Assembly: GCF_022024235.1 (NCBI RefSeq)
Contig: NZ_CP091800.1
Span: 734,001-798,000, forward strand
Origin: Segatella baroniae B14
Lineage (GTDB): Bacteria; Bacteroidota; Bacteroidia; Bacteroidales; Bacteroidaceae
Length of the DNA: 64,000 bases
Reading direction: 5' to 3'
Shown: positions 33,894 through 42,686 of the stretch, in pieces
Position numbering within the stretch: position 1 is the stretch's first letter
Layout of the letters: each line of letters starts with the position of its first letter
Program-made: the position numbers and the translations under genes
Notes under the pieces: generated by a model
The model's input: the letters and a program-made list of their open reading frames with translations, nothing else
What the model was told of the DNA's origin: nothing
Database searches by the model: none

Positions 33894-36821
33894 TTAGTAG
33901 TACATCTCTATATAGCTGTAAGCTTTCTCGAAAACGTCATTATCCTTAATCTGGTACTTGATCCAGAGAATAGAGCGAAGTTTCTTCTTAATCTCACGTC
34001 TGGCGGTAATGCTTTGGAATGCATCATTGAACTGGCGAATGATATTGACCACTTCATTGTCAATGTCGTTCACCACTTGTTCAACAATGATAGGCGTTTC
34101 CTCCGACTTGATACTCTGGAAGAGATCTGTCAGCGCAGCTCTTGCCTGAGCCCGCTTGTCCATCGGCTGCTCAATCTTCTTTTCTGCTTCCAGCAATTCA
34201 CGAGCCATCTGCAACAATTGCTTCAAGAAGTCAATGCTTGAAATCAAGTTCTGTTCCATGCGCTCACGCAATTCATCCAGCTTGTCTGCAAATTTCTTGA
34301 ACTTCGGATCGCCTTTATGCTCGCCAAGTCGAATCTTCAGCATCTTCTCAACCTCGACAATCTTCTTCTCACGTTTCTTTTCGTCTTCCAAAACGGAGTC
34401 GATGATGTCTGCATCTACAACGAGGTCTTCAAGTGGAGTGCCTATGTCAATGGTGTCAATATTGTTATGGATTATCTCTATGGTCTTAGCTCCAAGCAAA
34501 GTCCAAATCAGGTTTCCGCCACTTACAGGACGTACACTCTGATATACCTGAGCCAGCCAAGTGTAATCACTTGAATACGGAGCGAGGAACTCATCAGGCG
34601 AAATTATCTCCCAGGCTTTTGCCAGACGTGCAAAGTGGCGTGCAAAGTTTGTCTTCACGCCTTCTTCCTTCAGGCATTGCTGAGCAGCTGTCAGACCTTC
34701 CCAACCACCAATAGTGCGGTCAACACCTGGGAAGAATTGCAGACACTCCTGCATGAATGTAGGAATGACAGCCTTTATCTCATCCATATTCTTGATGATA
34801 GTCTTCACGCTTTCCTCGTCGAATGCAAGGCTCTTGGCTACATCCTCAAACACACCGACGAAGTCAACAATCAGACCGCACTTTTTGTTCTCGTTATAAG
34901 TGCGGTTAGTACGGCAGATAGCCTGTAGCAGCGTATGATTCTTCATAGGCTTGTCAAGATACATACACTGAAGGATTGGTGCATCAAAACCTGTCAGCAG
35001 TTTGCTGGTCACGATGACGAACTTCAAAGGTGACAACGGGTCACGGAATTGATCGAGCAGTTTCTTTTCCTCATCGCGACTACGCTTATATGCCTTGTAT
35101 TCATCAGCTTTATCACCCGCAGTATGCATAACGATGGTTGTCTGGTCATCCGTACCAAGCAAGGCATCTAATGCTTTCTTGTACTTCACGCAGCAGTCAC
35201 GGTTATATACCACTACCTGAGCCTTCATACCTGTTGGCTCCACATACTCACGGAAATGGTTTACGATATATTTACATACATCATTGATACGCTTTTCTGC
35301 CGTAAAGAACGCCTCTACACTTGTGCGTCGAACAAGTTCTTGTTTGTCTTCCTCGCTTATCTGGTCGGTCAGTGCATCAAACTCTTCCTGAAGCTTAGCC
35401 TCGTCAAGATGCATTTCCACAGGAACAGTTTGGAAATTCAACTCCAAGGTGGCACCATCATCGACAGAGTTTTGGAATGTGTACTTAGATATATAACCAT
35501 ATTCGTCTTCTTCGCTGCCGAAGCAAGCAAAGGTATTATGGTCATTGCGGTTGATAGGTGTACCTGTCAAACCGAAGAAAAATGCATTAGGCAGTGCTGT
35601 TCGCATTTTCTTTCCGAGGTCGCCTTCCTGTGTGCGGTGGGCCTCGTCCATGAGCAGGATGATGTTGTCGCGGTCATCTATCACCTCGCCATCGTTCAGA
35701 TCACCAAACTTGAATATTGTAGTGATGAGGATCTTGCGCTGGTGTATCTTCGTTTCCAGTTCTTCCTTTGAAGATATTCCATCTACGTTCGGAATCTCAG
35801 CACGGGTAAAGTCACCCGTAATCTGGTCTTCAAGGTCGATGCGGTCATCTACAATGACCACAGTCGGAGCCTTCAGGTCATTCTGACGGCGTAATTTCTG
35901 AGCAGCGAACACCATCAGCCATGATTTACCAGAACCTTGGAAGTGCCAGATGAGTCCTTTTCTCGGGCCCTTTCCTGCACGGTATGTGCCCAAAACGCGT
36001 TGTACGATGGCTTCACCACCAAGATACTGCTGATAACGGCATACAATCTTTATCTTTCTGCCACCAGAAGTACCCGTAAATACCGTGTAATAGCGATAGA
36101 TGTCAAGCAAACGTTCTGGCGTAATCAGTGAAATATAGTTATGCTCCACATCTTCAAGCGTACCATGCCTACGTTCCTCATCAGCAAACCAAGGGCCCCA
36201 TTTATCCACGGGACAACCAATGCCTGCATATTGTAGTTCTCGTCCTTCGCTGGCGAAAGTAAGGATGTTCGGTACAAACATTTCTGGGATGCTCTTCTGA
36301 TAGTGAAGAATATCCGTTGCACCATCAGCCCATGTAACTGAAGACTTAACTGGTGTCTTGGCTTCACCTATTACCATAGGTATTCCATTGATGATATATA
36401 CCAGGTCAAGACGCTTGCCACCTTCCTTACTCTTGCGAGGGAACTCCCATTGATTGGTGACTACACATCGATTCTCAGAAGGTTTATCGCTGAAGAAGCG
36501 GATGTTGATATTCTCTCCATCCTCGCCGAAAGGATAGGAGTTTTCCTCAAACAACAAGCGACGGAAACGGTCATTAGCGTTTATCAACTCTTCAGGATTA
36601 GTGCTAATGCTACATGCAGCACGAAGTCTGTAAACCACCTGTGCTGCTTGGTCTTCAGTGATGGGGTTAAGCCGTCTCAGTGCTGTGACAAGCCATTCTG
36701 TCACCAGTACTTCGTCAGGCAATCGCGGAACTTCCTGTGGCTCCACATAAATCCAGCCACACTTTCCTGCGGCATTGATGAGCATCTGCTCAACGGTATT
36801 TTCTTCATTAAAGTATGCCAT
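33894..36821 (-). CDS. hsdR: Type I restriction endonuclease subunit R
   Basis: This is a 975-residue HsdR. The N-terminal PD-(D/E)XK nuclease has Asp139 and I-G-E-A-K (Glu153, Lys155). The translocase shows a Walker A variant F-Q-G-S-G-K-S (294-300), M-D-E-A-H (391-395), L-T-G-T-P, motif V V-T-S-K-L-L-T-G-F-D-A-P and motif VI Q-A-I-C-R-T-N-R. The C-terminal ~150 residues are helical, for binding the M2S complex. Length is normal and no lesion is seen. It cleaves DNA lacking the methylation pattern set by the HsdS specificity. Confidence 0.95.
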   Translation of the reverse strand: MAYFNEENTVEQMLINAAGKCGWIYVEPQEVPRLPDEVLVTEWLVTALRRLNPITEDQAAQVVYRLRAACSISTNPEELINANDRFRRLLFEENSYPFGEDGENINIRFFSDKPSENRCVVTNQWEFPRKSKEGGKRLDLVYIINGIPMVIGEAKTPVKSSVTWADGATDILHYQKSIPEMFVPNILTFASEGRELQYAGIGCPVDKWGPWFADEERRHGTLEDVEHNYISLITPERLLDIYRYYTVFTGTSGGRKIKIVCRYQQYLGGEAIVQRVLGTYRAGKGPRKGLIWHFQGSGKSWLMVFAAQKLRRQNDLKAPTVVIVDDRIDLEDQITGDFTRAEIPNVDGISSKEELETKIHQRKILITTIFKFGDLNDGEVIDDRDNIILLMDEAHRTQEGDLGKKMRTALPNAFFFGLTGTPINRNDHNTFACFGSEEDEYGYISKYTFQNSVDDGATLELNFQTVPVEMHLDEAKLQEEFDALTDQISEEDKQELVRRTSVEAFFTAEKRINDVCKYIVNHFREYVEPTGMKAQVVVYNRDCCVKYKKALDALLGTDDQTTIVMHTAGDKADEYKAYKRSRDEEKKLLDQFRDPLSPLKFVIVTSKLLTGFDAPILQCMYLDKPMKNHTLLQAICRTNRTYNENKKCGLIVDFVGVFEDVAKSLAFDEESVKTIIKNMDEIKAVIPTFMQECLQFFPGVDRTIGGWEGLTAAQQCLKEEGVKTNFARHFARLAKAWEIISPDEFLAPYSSDYTWLAQVYQSVRPVSGGNLIWTLLGAKTIEIIHNNIDTIDIGTPLEDLVVDADIIDSVLEDEKKREKKIVEVEKMLKIRLGEHKGDPKFKKFADKLDELRERMEQNLISSIDFLKQLLQMARELLEAEKKIEQPMDKRAQARAALTDLFQSIKSEETPIIVEQVVNDIDNEVVNIIRQFNDAFQSITARREIKKKLRSILWIKYQIKDNDVFEKAYSYIEMYY

Positions 36822-36846
36822 AATATATTGTATTTTTTATTTTCAT

Positions 36847-37920
36847 TTAACATGCAATCCTATATTGCAAGACAGATCCTGATTTATCGGTCTGTTCTGC
36901 AATTCGAACGAACTTCTTTTGCTCATCCATATTCGGAAGAATAGCCTTGATTCTTCCAAAGTCTTTTACAGAGAAACTTGCTTGATTAACAGCAGGCTTC
37001 GTTATGTTGGCTATCTCATTTTTAATTATATTGGAACGTAACATATGAATAGCAAATACAGGATTCATAATTTCACACTTAGGTCTCAAGCACAACAAGT
37101 TCATACCATGAATTATAGTCTCATTACCTGTTTGAGAATATAGAGCACACTTTCCGATGTGCTTTAGACTGTTGATATGAGAAATGAGAATGTCATTATT
37201 TTGTAAATAATAAGGCTTGTATTTGTCATCAATAATTCCTGCATATCCCATTTTCGCACGGTCTACAATTTCCTCGGAAATCGTTTCTATTCTTGTAATA
37301 GGAATTCCGCCTTCAATTTGGCCCTGTTTAATGTTCGCTCCATTTCTGATTACAGAAAAGCACTCATTCATGTCATTGATTAATGGAGACTGTCCAAACA
37401 TCTCGATAAATTGCGATATGAGCCCGTCAAATCCTGATTTATCGGCCTGTTCGGCAATTGACACAAACTTATTTTGGAGTTCAATTGATGGAAGCAAAAC
37501 AGGTATTTCTTTCATCTTCTTTTGTGTCAACTTTAACCTTGTTGTTCCACTAACGTAAGGCATCAAATCTGTTATCTTCAAATATTGATGAAGATATTTT
37601 ATTTCACAGCATTCTTTAGCCTTAACTAGGTGAGCATGGTTGTTAACCCATGCCTTGCCGTTAATGATATAGGAACTATCTTCGCCTGCTTTATAATTAC
37701 CACAATCTTCTGCAATACAAAGAAGTTCTTCGTCTGTGATATAGTCATTAATATAGTCGACAACACCTGTTGCGCCATAATATGGGTACAATTCTCCTTC
37801 CTTCATAGAACCGCGAACTCCGTCATTGATAGGCTTTCTACAATCATCTTTTACAACAACTACATTCTCCAATGGTTCATAGTTGTCTTCGCTTTTGAAC
37901 ATCTCGATAAATTGCGACAT
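36847..37920 (-). CDS. hsdS2: Reserve HsdS cassette array (two spare recognition domains)
   Basis: ATG at 37920, directly next to a shared repeat, gives 357 residues. The protein lacks a normal HsdS N-terminus. It starts with the central-helix sequence S-Q-F-I-E-M-F, has one recognition domain ending in A-E-Q-A-D-K-S-G, then S-Q-F-I-E-M-F again and a second domain ending in A-E-Q-T-D-K-S-G. Each unit therefore equals the second half of the active hsdS at 38957-40084. It looks like storage for alternative second recognition domains, though it might also be expressed as a short S protein. It lies directly after the recombinase gene. Confidence 0.85.
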   Translation of the reverse strand: MSQFIEMFKSEDNYEPLENVVVVKDDCRKPINDGVRGSMKEGELYPYYGATGVVDYINDYITDEELLCIAEDCGNYKAGEDSSYIINGKAWVNNHAHLVKAKECCEIKYLHQYLKITDLMPYVSGTTRLKLTQKKMKEIPVLLPSIELQNKFVSIAEQADKSGFDGLISQFIEMFGQSPLINDMNECFSVIRNGANIKQGQIEGGIPITRIETISEEIVDRAKMGYAGIIDDKYKPYYLQNNDILISHINSLKHIGKCALYSQTGNETIIHGMNLLCLRPKCEIMNPVFAIHMLRSNIIKNEIANITKPAVNQASFSVKDFGRIKAILPNMDEQKKFVRIAEQTDKSGSVLQYRIAC

Positions 37921-39046
37921 ACTATCCAATGAATTTATGGTGAGATAACTTAACATTGTTCTGATTCACCATTGCGTACTGCAATGTTGTGTCGAGACTT
38001 TGATGACCTAACAGATGCTGGACTTGCTCGATGGGCATGCCTTTATCTATAGCCATTGTAGCAAGAGTACGACGGAACTTGTGAGGATGAACTTTTGGAA
38101 TGTTCAACTCTCGCCCAAGTCGCCGTAGACGGATTTCTACACCGCTAATTTCTAAGCGGTTATTTGGGGACAATAATGACACAAAGAGCGCATCATTTGT
38201 GTCAGTACGGCTATTAACATATTTCTGAAGGTGTATCTTGGTACGGGCATCGAAGTAAACCTTTCGCTGTTTATCTCCCTTACCCGTAACGATACACTCT
38301 CTATTCTGATAGTCAATATCGTTTTTGTTGAGCCTTACCAATTCGCCTACTCGCATTCCTGTGGAAGCGAGTAGGTCTATTAGAGCAAGATCACGTATAT
38401 TCGAACAATGGTCACGCATCTGCTCTAAGGCTTCATCGGTATAGGTTTCCTTAACGGTCTTGCCAACTTTCACTTTGTGTATTCGCCGTACAGGACTCTT
38501 TACTATGTAGTTCTCCTCTTCAAGCCAAGAGAAGAAACTGGATAAAATGCGCCGGATGTTATCAACCGTCACTTTACTTGCACCACTTTCTTCCTGATAT
38601 TGGTTCAAATAACCTCGCAAGTCATCGGTGGTGATATGCACAACCTCTTTCTTAATTTTAACAAGAGCATTATTTATTGTACTCTTGTAGTAAGAGATAG
38701 ACTTATCAGAGCAGCCTTCAACTTTCTTGGCAGCTATGAAATTGTCAATAAGAGTCTGGTTGTTACTTTCTGTATGTACAGATTCTTTCTTAGTCACGGA
38801 AATATTGCGAAAGGTGTAATCAAGCACCTTTCGCAACTGGCTTAGCTGCTCATTATCAAGAACATTGAGCATCGCCTGTTCTATTTCATTAATTAAATTG
38901 TCAATCATATCTTTATATGTTTTGTTGATTTAATTAACGTGTGACCTTCGTTTTTTTTAGCCGTTTATCAGACTTTTTATCACATTATCAATCGCTTCTA
39001 TTGATTTTCTGATTTCAAATCCTGATTTATCGGCCTGTTCGGCAAT
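36877..39046 (-). repeat. Repeat B: three 27-bp copies in hsdS genes
   Basis: A 27-bp sequence coding I-A-E-Q-A-D-K-S-G occurs at 36877-36903, 37432-37458 and 39020-39046, all in the same orientation; the last two are identical and the first differs at two positions. They mark the right edge of each exchangeable domain. Confidence 0.85.
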
Positions 39047-39568
39047 AGTAACAAAGTGCTTTTGGTCTTCCAAAGATGGAATTGGAATTTCTAAATTATA
39101 TATATGCTCTGGTTTTATATTTAATATATTCGAGCCAGAACCGAGAAATTCGATAACTTCTCTATATTTCGGAGTTTGGAAATAGACGGAAAGATATTCT
39201 GGGAGAATAGACTCCTTACATCTAATTCCTAAACAAAAAGCACCGAATGATGTACGGTAAGATGGAATTGTATTAATCATCGCTGCCTTGCCAACAAGCT
39301 TTTTACTTCCATTAGAGCCGCACATCACAATATCACCTTTAGACAGAACCTGCTCTGTTGTTACTCTTTTATTATCGACATATACAACATCGTCAAAATT
39401 AATTTGACCATTGATGATATTATTTGAGCGTAGAATAACAGAAATACTATCGGAAGTTTCTTCTTTGATATCTACCGGTTTATACGAAACACCTCTTATA
39501 ACATCTATGTGTGTTTTAAGTTTTTGAAGAGGATATTTTTCGTTATAGAACATCTCGATAAATTGCGA
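37397..39568 (-). repeat. Repeat A: three identical 20-bp copies in hsdS genes
   Basis: The same 20 bp, coding S-Q-F-I-E-M-F, occur at 37397-37416, 37898-37917 and 39549-39568, all in the same orientation. They mark the left edge of each exchangeable recognition domain and are candidate crossover sites for the recombinase. Confidence 0.85.
37922..38908 (-). CDS. Tyrosine recombinase of the hsdS switching system
   Basis: This 328-residue XerC/D-like integrase has an N-terminal SAM-like DNA-binding domain (~50-135) and all catalytic residues: Arg186 (T-G-M-R-V-G-E-L), Lys210, His276-x-x-Arg279 (H-P-H-K-F-R-R), His302 (L-L-G-H-Q) and Tyr311. The N-terminal ~45 residues are an extra helix. It lies between the active hsdS and the reserve array. 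Tyrosine recombinases in this position in Bacteroidota switch hsdS recognition domains, so a role in specificity switching is much more likely than mobility of the island. Confidence 0.9.
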   Translation of the reverse strand: MIDNLINEIEQAMLNVLDNEQLSQLRKVLDYTFRNISVTKKESVHTESNNQTLIDNFIAAKKVEGCSDKSISYYKSTINNALVKIKKEVVHITTDDLRGYLNQYQEESGASKVTVDNIRRILSSFFSWLEEENYIVKSPVRRIHKVKVGKTVKETYTDEALEQMRDHCSNIRDLALIDLLASTGMRVGELVRLNKNDIDYQNRECIVTGKGDKQRKVYFDARTKIHLQKYVNSRTDTNDALFVSLLSPNNRLEISGVEIRLRRLGRELNIPKVHPHKFRRTLATMAIDKGMPIEQVQHLLGHQSLDTTLQYAMVNQNNVKLSHHKFIG

Positions 39569-40084
39569 TTTCACCATTTCTTCGGTTGCAGCAAGAAGTT
39601 TCTTGTATGACTCTTTCAGGCGATATGCCGCCCAAAGTTTATCTGCAAGAACTTTTTGTTCTGCGAGAGAGGGAAGAGGAAACTCCTGTTCACGAAGGTC
39701 CTTCCAATTGATGGTTGGTGATAGTCCTCCAACAGAGATTTGAACGGCTCTTTCCATAAATAAGTCGGAGCTCATGAAGAACGGGAAGTAGTTTTTGTCT
39801 ACAACTTCTTCGTTTGGTCGAAGCACCATTCCATGAGCTGAAAAAATGCCATCAAAAGGCGCAATGGCAAGTTTTCTTTGGTATGCTCGTCTTTTGCCAA
39901 ACAAAATATCGCCCTTTTTCATAATTAACTTTTCACCTATAGGAGCAACATTAGAACCCCAGCGAGTGATTTCTAAACACTCGCTATCAATGTGCTCCAA
40001 TCCGATGTAATGTTCCTTGTCAGATTCGGTAGGAGTTTTCTTTGCAGTGCTATTGAAAGCTATTTTGTCAAATCTATAGTTCAT
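38957..40084 (-). CDS. hsdS: Type I restriction specificity subunit S (active copy)
   Basis: ATG at 40084 overlaps the hsdM2 stop by 4 bp and gives 375 residues; an ATG at 40147 would overlap by 67 bp and is less likely. It has two recognition domains (about 5-145 and 185-335), each followed by a conserved helix: L-P-S-L-A-E-Q-K ... A-T-E-E-M-V-K-S-Q-F-I-E-M-F in the centre and I-P-S-L-E-D-Q-K ... A-E-Q-A-D-K-S-G-F at the end. It sets the bipartite DNA sequence recognised by HsdM and HsdR. The second domain is bounded by the same repeats found in the reserve array, so it should be exchangeable. Confidence 0.92.
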   Translation of the reverse strand: MNYRFDKIAFNSTAKKTPTESDKEHYIGLEHIDSECLEITRWGSNVAPIGEKLIMKKGDILFGKRRAYQRKLAIAPFDGIFSAHGMVLRPNEEVVDKNYFPFFMSSDLFMERAVQISVGGLSPTINWKDLREQEFPLPSLAEQKVLADKLWAAYRLKESYKKLLAATEEMVKSQFIEMFYNEKYPLQKLKTHIDVIRGVSYKPVDIKEETSDSISVILRSNNIINGQINFDDVVYVDNKRVTTEQVLSKGDIVMCGSNGSKKLVGKAAMINTIPSYRTSFGAFCLGIRCKESILPEYLSVYFQTPKYREVIEFLGSGSNILNIKPEHIYNLEIPIPSLEDQKHFVTIAEQADKSGFEIRKSIEAIDNVIKSLING

Positions 40085-41631
40085 GAGCCTAACATTCCAA
40101 TTAGTGTATCTACAGAGTTTACCAGCAATGAGTGTTGCCTTTCCCAAGATGCCAAGGCATCTTCGGCAGAAACTGCTTCCGCTTTATTTATCTCACTAAT
40201 GTAAACATATTTTTGTATGCTTAGGTCAAAACGGTTCTTTTCAATTTCTTCAAAGTCAACCAACCGCTTGAAATCTGCTATATCGTTTACACTTTTATAC
40301 GCTTCTGCTATTTTCTTGATATGAGAATTTTCCAAGAAGCTTTCAGCATTCTTACGTGTTACTTCATACTTGGCATTAATGAAAATAACCTTGTTCTTTA
40401 GTTCTTTTGCCTTGCGATTATTGCATATCAGGATACACGCCTCCATTGGGGCATTATAGAAAAGATTAGGGCCAAGACCTATCACGGCCTCTATCTTATC
40501 GGAGAGGACAAGTCCTTTTCTGACTTCTGATTCCTCATTTCTGAATAATATACCATGAGGTAAAAGAATCGCACAACGCCCATGATCGTTATTCATAGAT
40601 GCTACAATATGTTGGATGAACGCATAGTCGGCTCTCCCTTGCGGAGGAGTCCCCCACATGTTACGTCCCCATTTGTCATGTTCAAAGGCAGACCTATTCC
40701 ATTCGCTAATGCTATACGGCGGATTTGCCAACACGATATCGAACTTGCGCAAATGGCTACCATCAACGAAAGCAGGATGTGCAAGCGTATCTTCACGAAC
40801 AATGCTGAAATCCTCTACGCCATTCAAGTAGAGGTTCATGCGTGCGATAGATGCAGTCAGAGCATTGATTTCCTGTCCGAAAACCTTGACTCCCTGCCAA
40901 GGCAGACCTTTCTGACGAAGGAAGTCGAGACACTTCACAAGCATACCTCCACTACCACATGTTGGGTCATAGATGCTCTCGTTTGGCTGTGGCTGGAGAA
41001 TCTCTGCCATCAGTGTTACCACCGTTCGGTTGGTATAGAACTCCTGTGCGGTATTGCCTGCATCGTCGGCAAACTTACCTACAAGATATTCGTATGCCTG
41101 GCCCATCTCGTCGGCAGGACAGGAAGACAACCCCAGGTTATAGCGAGAGAAGTCTTCGATAAGGGAAGTGATGATGTGGTCTGGCATCTTATTCTTGTTG
41201 GTCCATCCGTCTTTCGGACCAAAGATACCGTCCAATCCACCTATGACACGCCCATCCGCTTCTTCTCCCGGGTTAGCCTGTTCTATAGCGATAAAAGCTT
41301 CAACCAAGCGCTGGCCAACATTCTCCGTTACTTCGCGTACATCACGCCAATGAGCACCATCAGGAATACGGATGGCCAGTTCTGCTGCTTGCATACCAGC
41401 ATATTCCTCACCTCCTTCTGCTACAAAACCATCAAACTGCTCATCATATACATCGCTGATGCGCTTGAAAAACAGCAACGGGAAGATGTATTCCTTATAG
41501 CCAGCAGCATCTATCTGTCCGCGCAGACGGGTAGCAGCACTCCATAGGAACGATTTCAGTTCGTCCAATGAGATTGTCTCGTCTGCTCGACGGTATTGTG
41601 TATTCTTATGTTCTTCCTTCATGTTGTTCAT
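40081..41631 (-). CDS. hsdM2: Type I DNA methyltransferase subunit M, second copy
   Basis: This 516-residue N6-adenine methylase has motif I Y-D-P-T-C-G-S-G-G-M (221-230), binding S-adenosylmethionine, and motif IV N-P-P-Y (303-306), the catalytic site. It also has the usual helical N-terminal domain (L-K-S-F-L-W-S-A-A-T-R-L-R-G). It overlaps hsdS by 4 bp and the DUF1016 gene by 4 bp, so it is probably the subunit that pairs with this HsdS. It differs clearly from HsdM1 in the same operon. Confidence 0.93.
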   Translation of the reverse strand: MNNMKEEHKNTQYRRADETISLDELKSFLWSAATRLRGQIDAAGYKEYIFPLLFFKRISDVYDEQFDGFVAEGGEEYAGMQAAELAIRIPDGAHWRDVREVTENVGQRLVEAFIAIEQANPGEEADGRVIGGLDGIFGPKDGWTNKNKMPDHIITSLIEDFSRYNLGLSSCPADEMGQAYEYLVGKFADDAGNTAQEFYTNRTVVTLMAEILQPQPNESIYDPTCGSGGMLVKCLDFLRQKGLPWQGVKVFGQEINALTASIARMNLYLNGVEDFSIVREDTLAHPAFVDGSHLRKFDIVLANPPYSISEWNRSAFEHDKWGRNMWGTPPQGRADYAFIQHIVASMNNDHGRCAILLPHGILFRNEESEVRKGLVLSDKIEAVIGLGPNLFYNAPMEACILICNNRKAKELKNKVIFINAKYEVTRKNAESFLENSHIKKIAEAYKSVNDIADFKRLVDFEEIEKNRFDLSIQKYVYISEINKAEAVSAEDALASWERQHSLLVNSVDTLIGMLGS

Positions 41632-42686
41632 TCTTTATGAACTTGGGATTGTTCTCTTGCTATAGCGATGGCTTTCTTCAATTTGGCTGCCAAAAGCTTC
41701 TTATCGGGAAGTTGGGTGTAATATTGAGCAACTTTTATAGGACTGTTTTCATCCAGCATGAGATATTCAACGTGCTCAGTATTTCCTTCCGAACACAGAA
41801 TAAGACCTATAGGCGACTCTTCCCATGGTTTCTTCTCGTTTTGATTGAGATACCTGAGATAAAGCAACATTTGTCCTTCATGTTCTGGTTTGAATTTACC
41901 TAGTTTCAAATCGATGGCAACTAGGCGTCTCAATTCCCTATGGAAGAATAGCAGATCGATGTAATAATCTACAGCATCTACAGTAATACGCTTCTGGCGT
42001 GCTACGAATGTAAAATCGGAGCCTAACTCTTTGATGAAGTCTTCAATCTGCGTGATAATCGCGGTTTCCAGGTCGCTTTCCGAGAACACATCTGGCAAGC
42101 CAAGCATGTCAAGTATATAGCTACTCCTAAAGACCATATCTGGTAGTAACTGATTATTGTTCCTTGCTTCCTGAAGCTCTTTTTTAATAACTTCTTCTGG
42201 TTTTCTGCTTATGGCTGTGCGCTGGTACAGCTGCTGATCTATCTTCTCGTCCAAGGTACGGGTATCCCAATGTTCTATCGTACACATTTGTGCATAGAAC
42301 TGTCTTTCAAGGGAATCTTTCACACCCATGAGGGAACGAAGATGTGTCCAGCTTAATTGTGTACGAGTGGCGTACACAATTTCATCTTCAGTAAAAGTGT
42401 ACGCAGCGCGTACACAATGTTGCAGTTTGTAGATGCTCCAACCACTTCCGTACTGTTCGGTTAATCTTTTGGAAAGATTTTTGAGTATCTGTTTTCCGTA
42501 TTCGGCTCGCTGATTATATAGCACATCTTCCTTAATACGCTTACCCACATACCAGTTGGTAAGGCATACCTCTGTATTGACGTATACTGCAATCTTATTA
42601 CGAGTCTGGTCTATAATGTTACAGACATCGTTGAATAAGACTATTTCGTTGTTTTTATTAACAATCTCTTCCATCAGCCTAAGCAT
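41628..42686 (-). CDS. DUF1016 (YhcG-type) PD-(D/E)XK nuclease
   Basis: This 352-residue protein has the DUF1016 N-terminal HTH-like domain (W-Y-V-G-K-R-I ... Y-G-K-Q-I-L-K-N-L-S-K-R-L ... G-S-G-W-S-I-Y-K-L) and a C-terminal nuclease domain with D-Y-Y-I-D-L-L-F-F and V-A-I-D-L-K-L-G-K (the D-x-K part). Members often sit inside type I restriction operons, where their role is not settled. It overlaps both neighbouring hsdM genes (4 and 8 bp). A start at Met5 (42674) is also possible. It may add a second nuclease activity to the complex. Confidence 0.88.
   Translation of the reverse strand: MLRLMEEIVNKNNEIVLFNDVCNIIDQTRNKIAVYVNTEVCLTNWYVGKRIKEDVLYNQRAEYGKQILKNLSKRLTEQYGSGWSIYKLQHCVRAAYTFTEDEIVYATRTQLSWTHLRSLMGVKDSLERQFYAQMCTIEHWDTRTLDEKIDQQLYQRTAISRKPEEVIKKELQEARNNNQLLPDMVFRSSYILDMLGLPDVFSESDLETAIITQIEDFIKELGSDFTFVARQKRITVDAVDYYIDLLFFHRELRRLVAIDLKLGKFKPEHEGQMLLYLRYLNQNEKKPWEESPIGLILCSEGNTEHVEYLMLDENSPIKVAQYYTQLPDKKLLAAKLKKAIAIAREQSQVHKE

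Noticed and set aside
37922..38908. Integrase that mobilises the whole island
   Set aside because: The gene lies between the active hsdS and its reserve cassettes, far from the island ends. The repeats it would use are inside hsdS genes.
40582..41547. 321-codon open frame on the plus strand
   Set aside because: It is antisense to hsdM2, whose methylase motifs are unmistakable. The plus-strand product has no family pattern.
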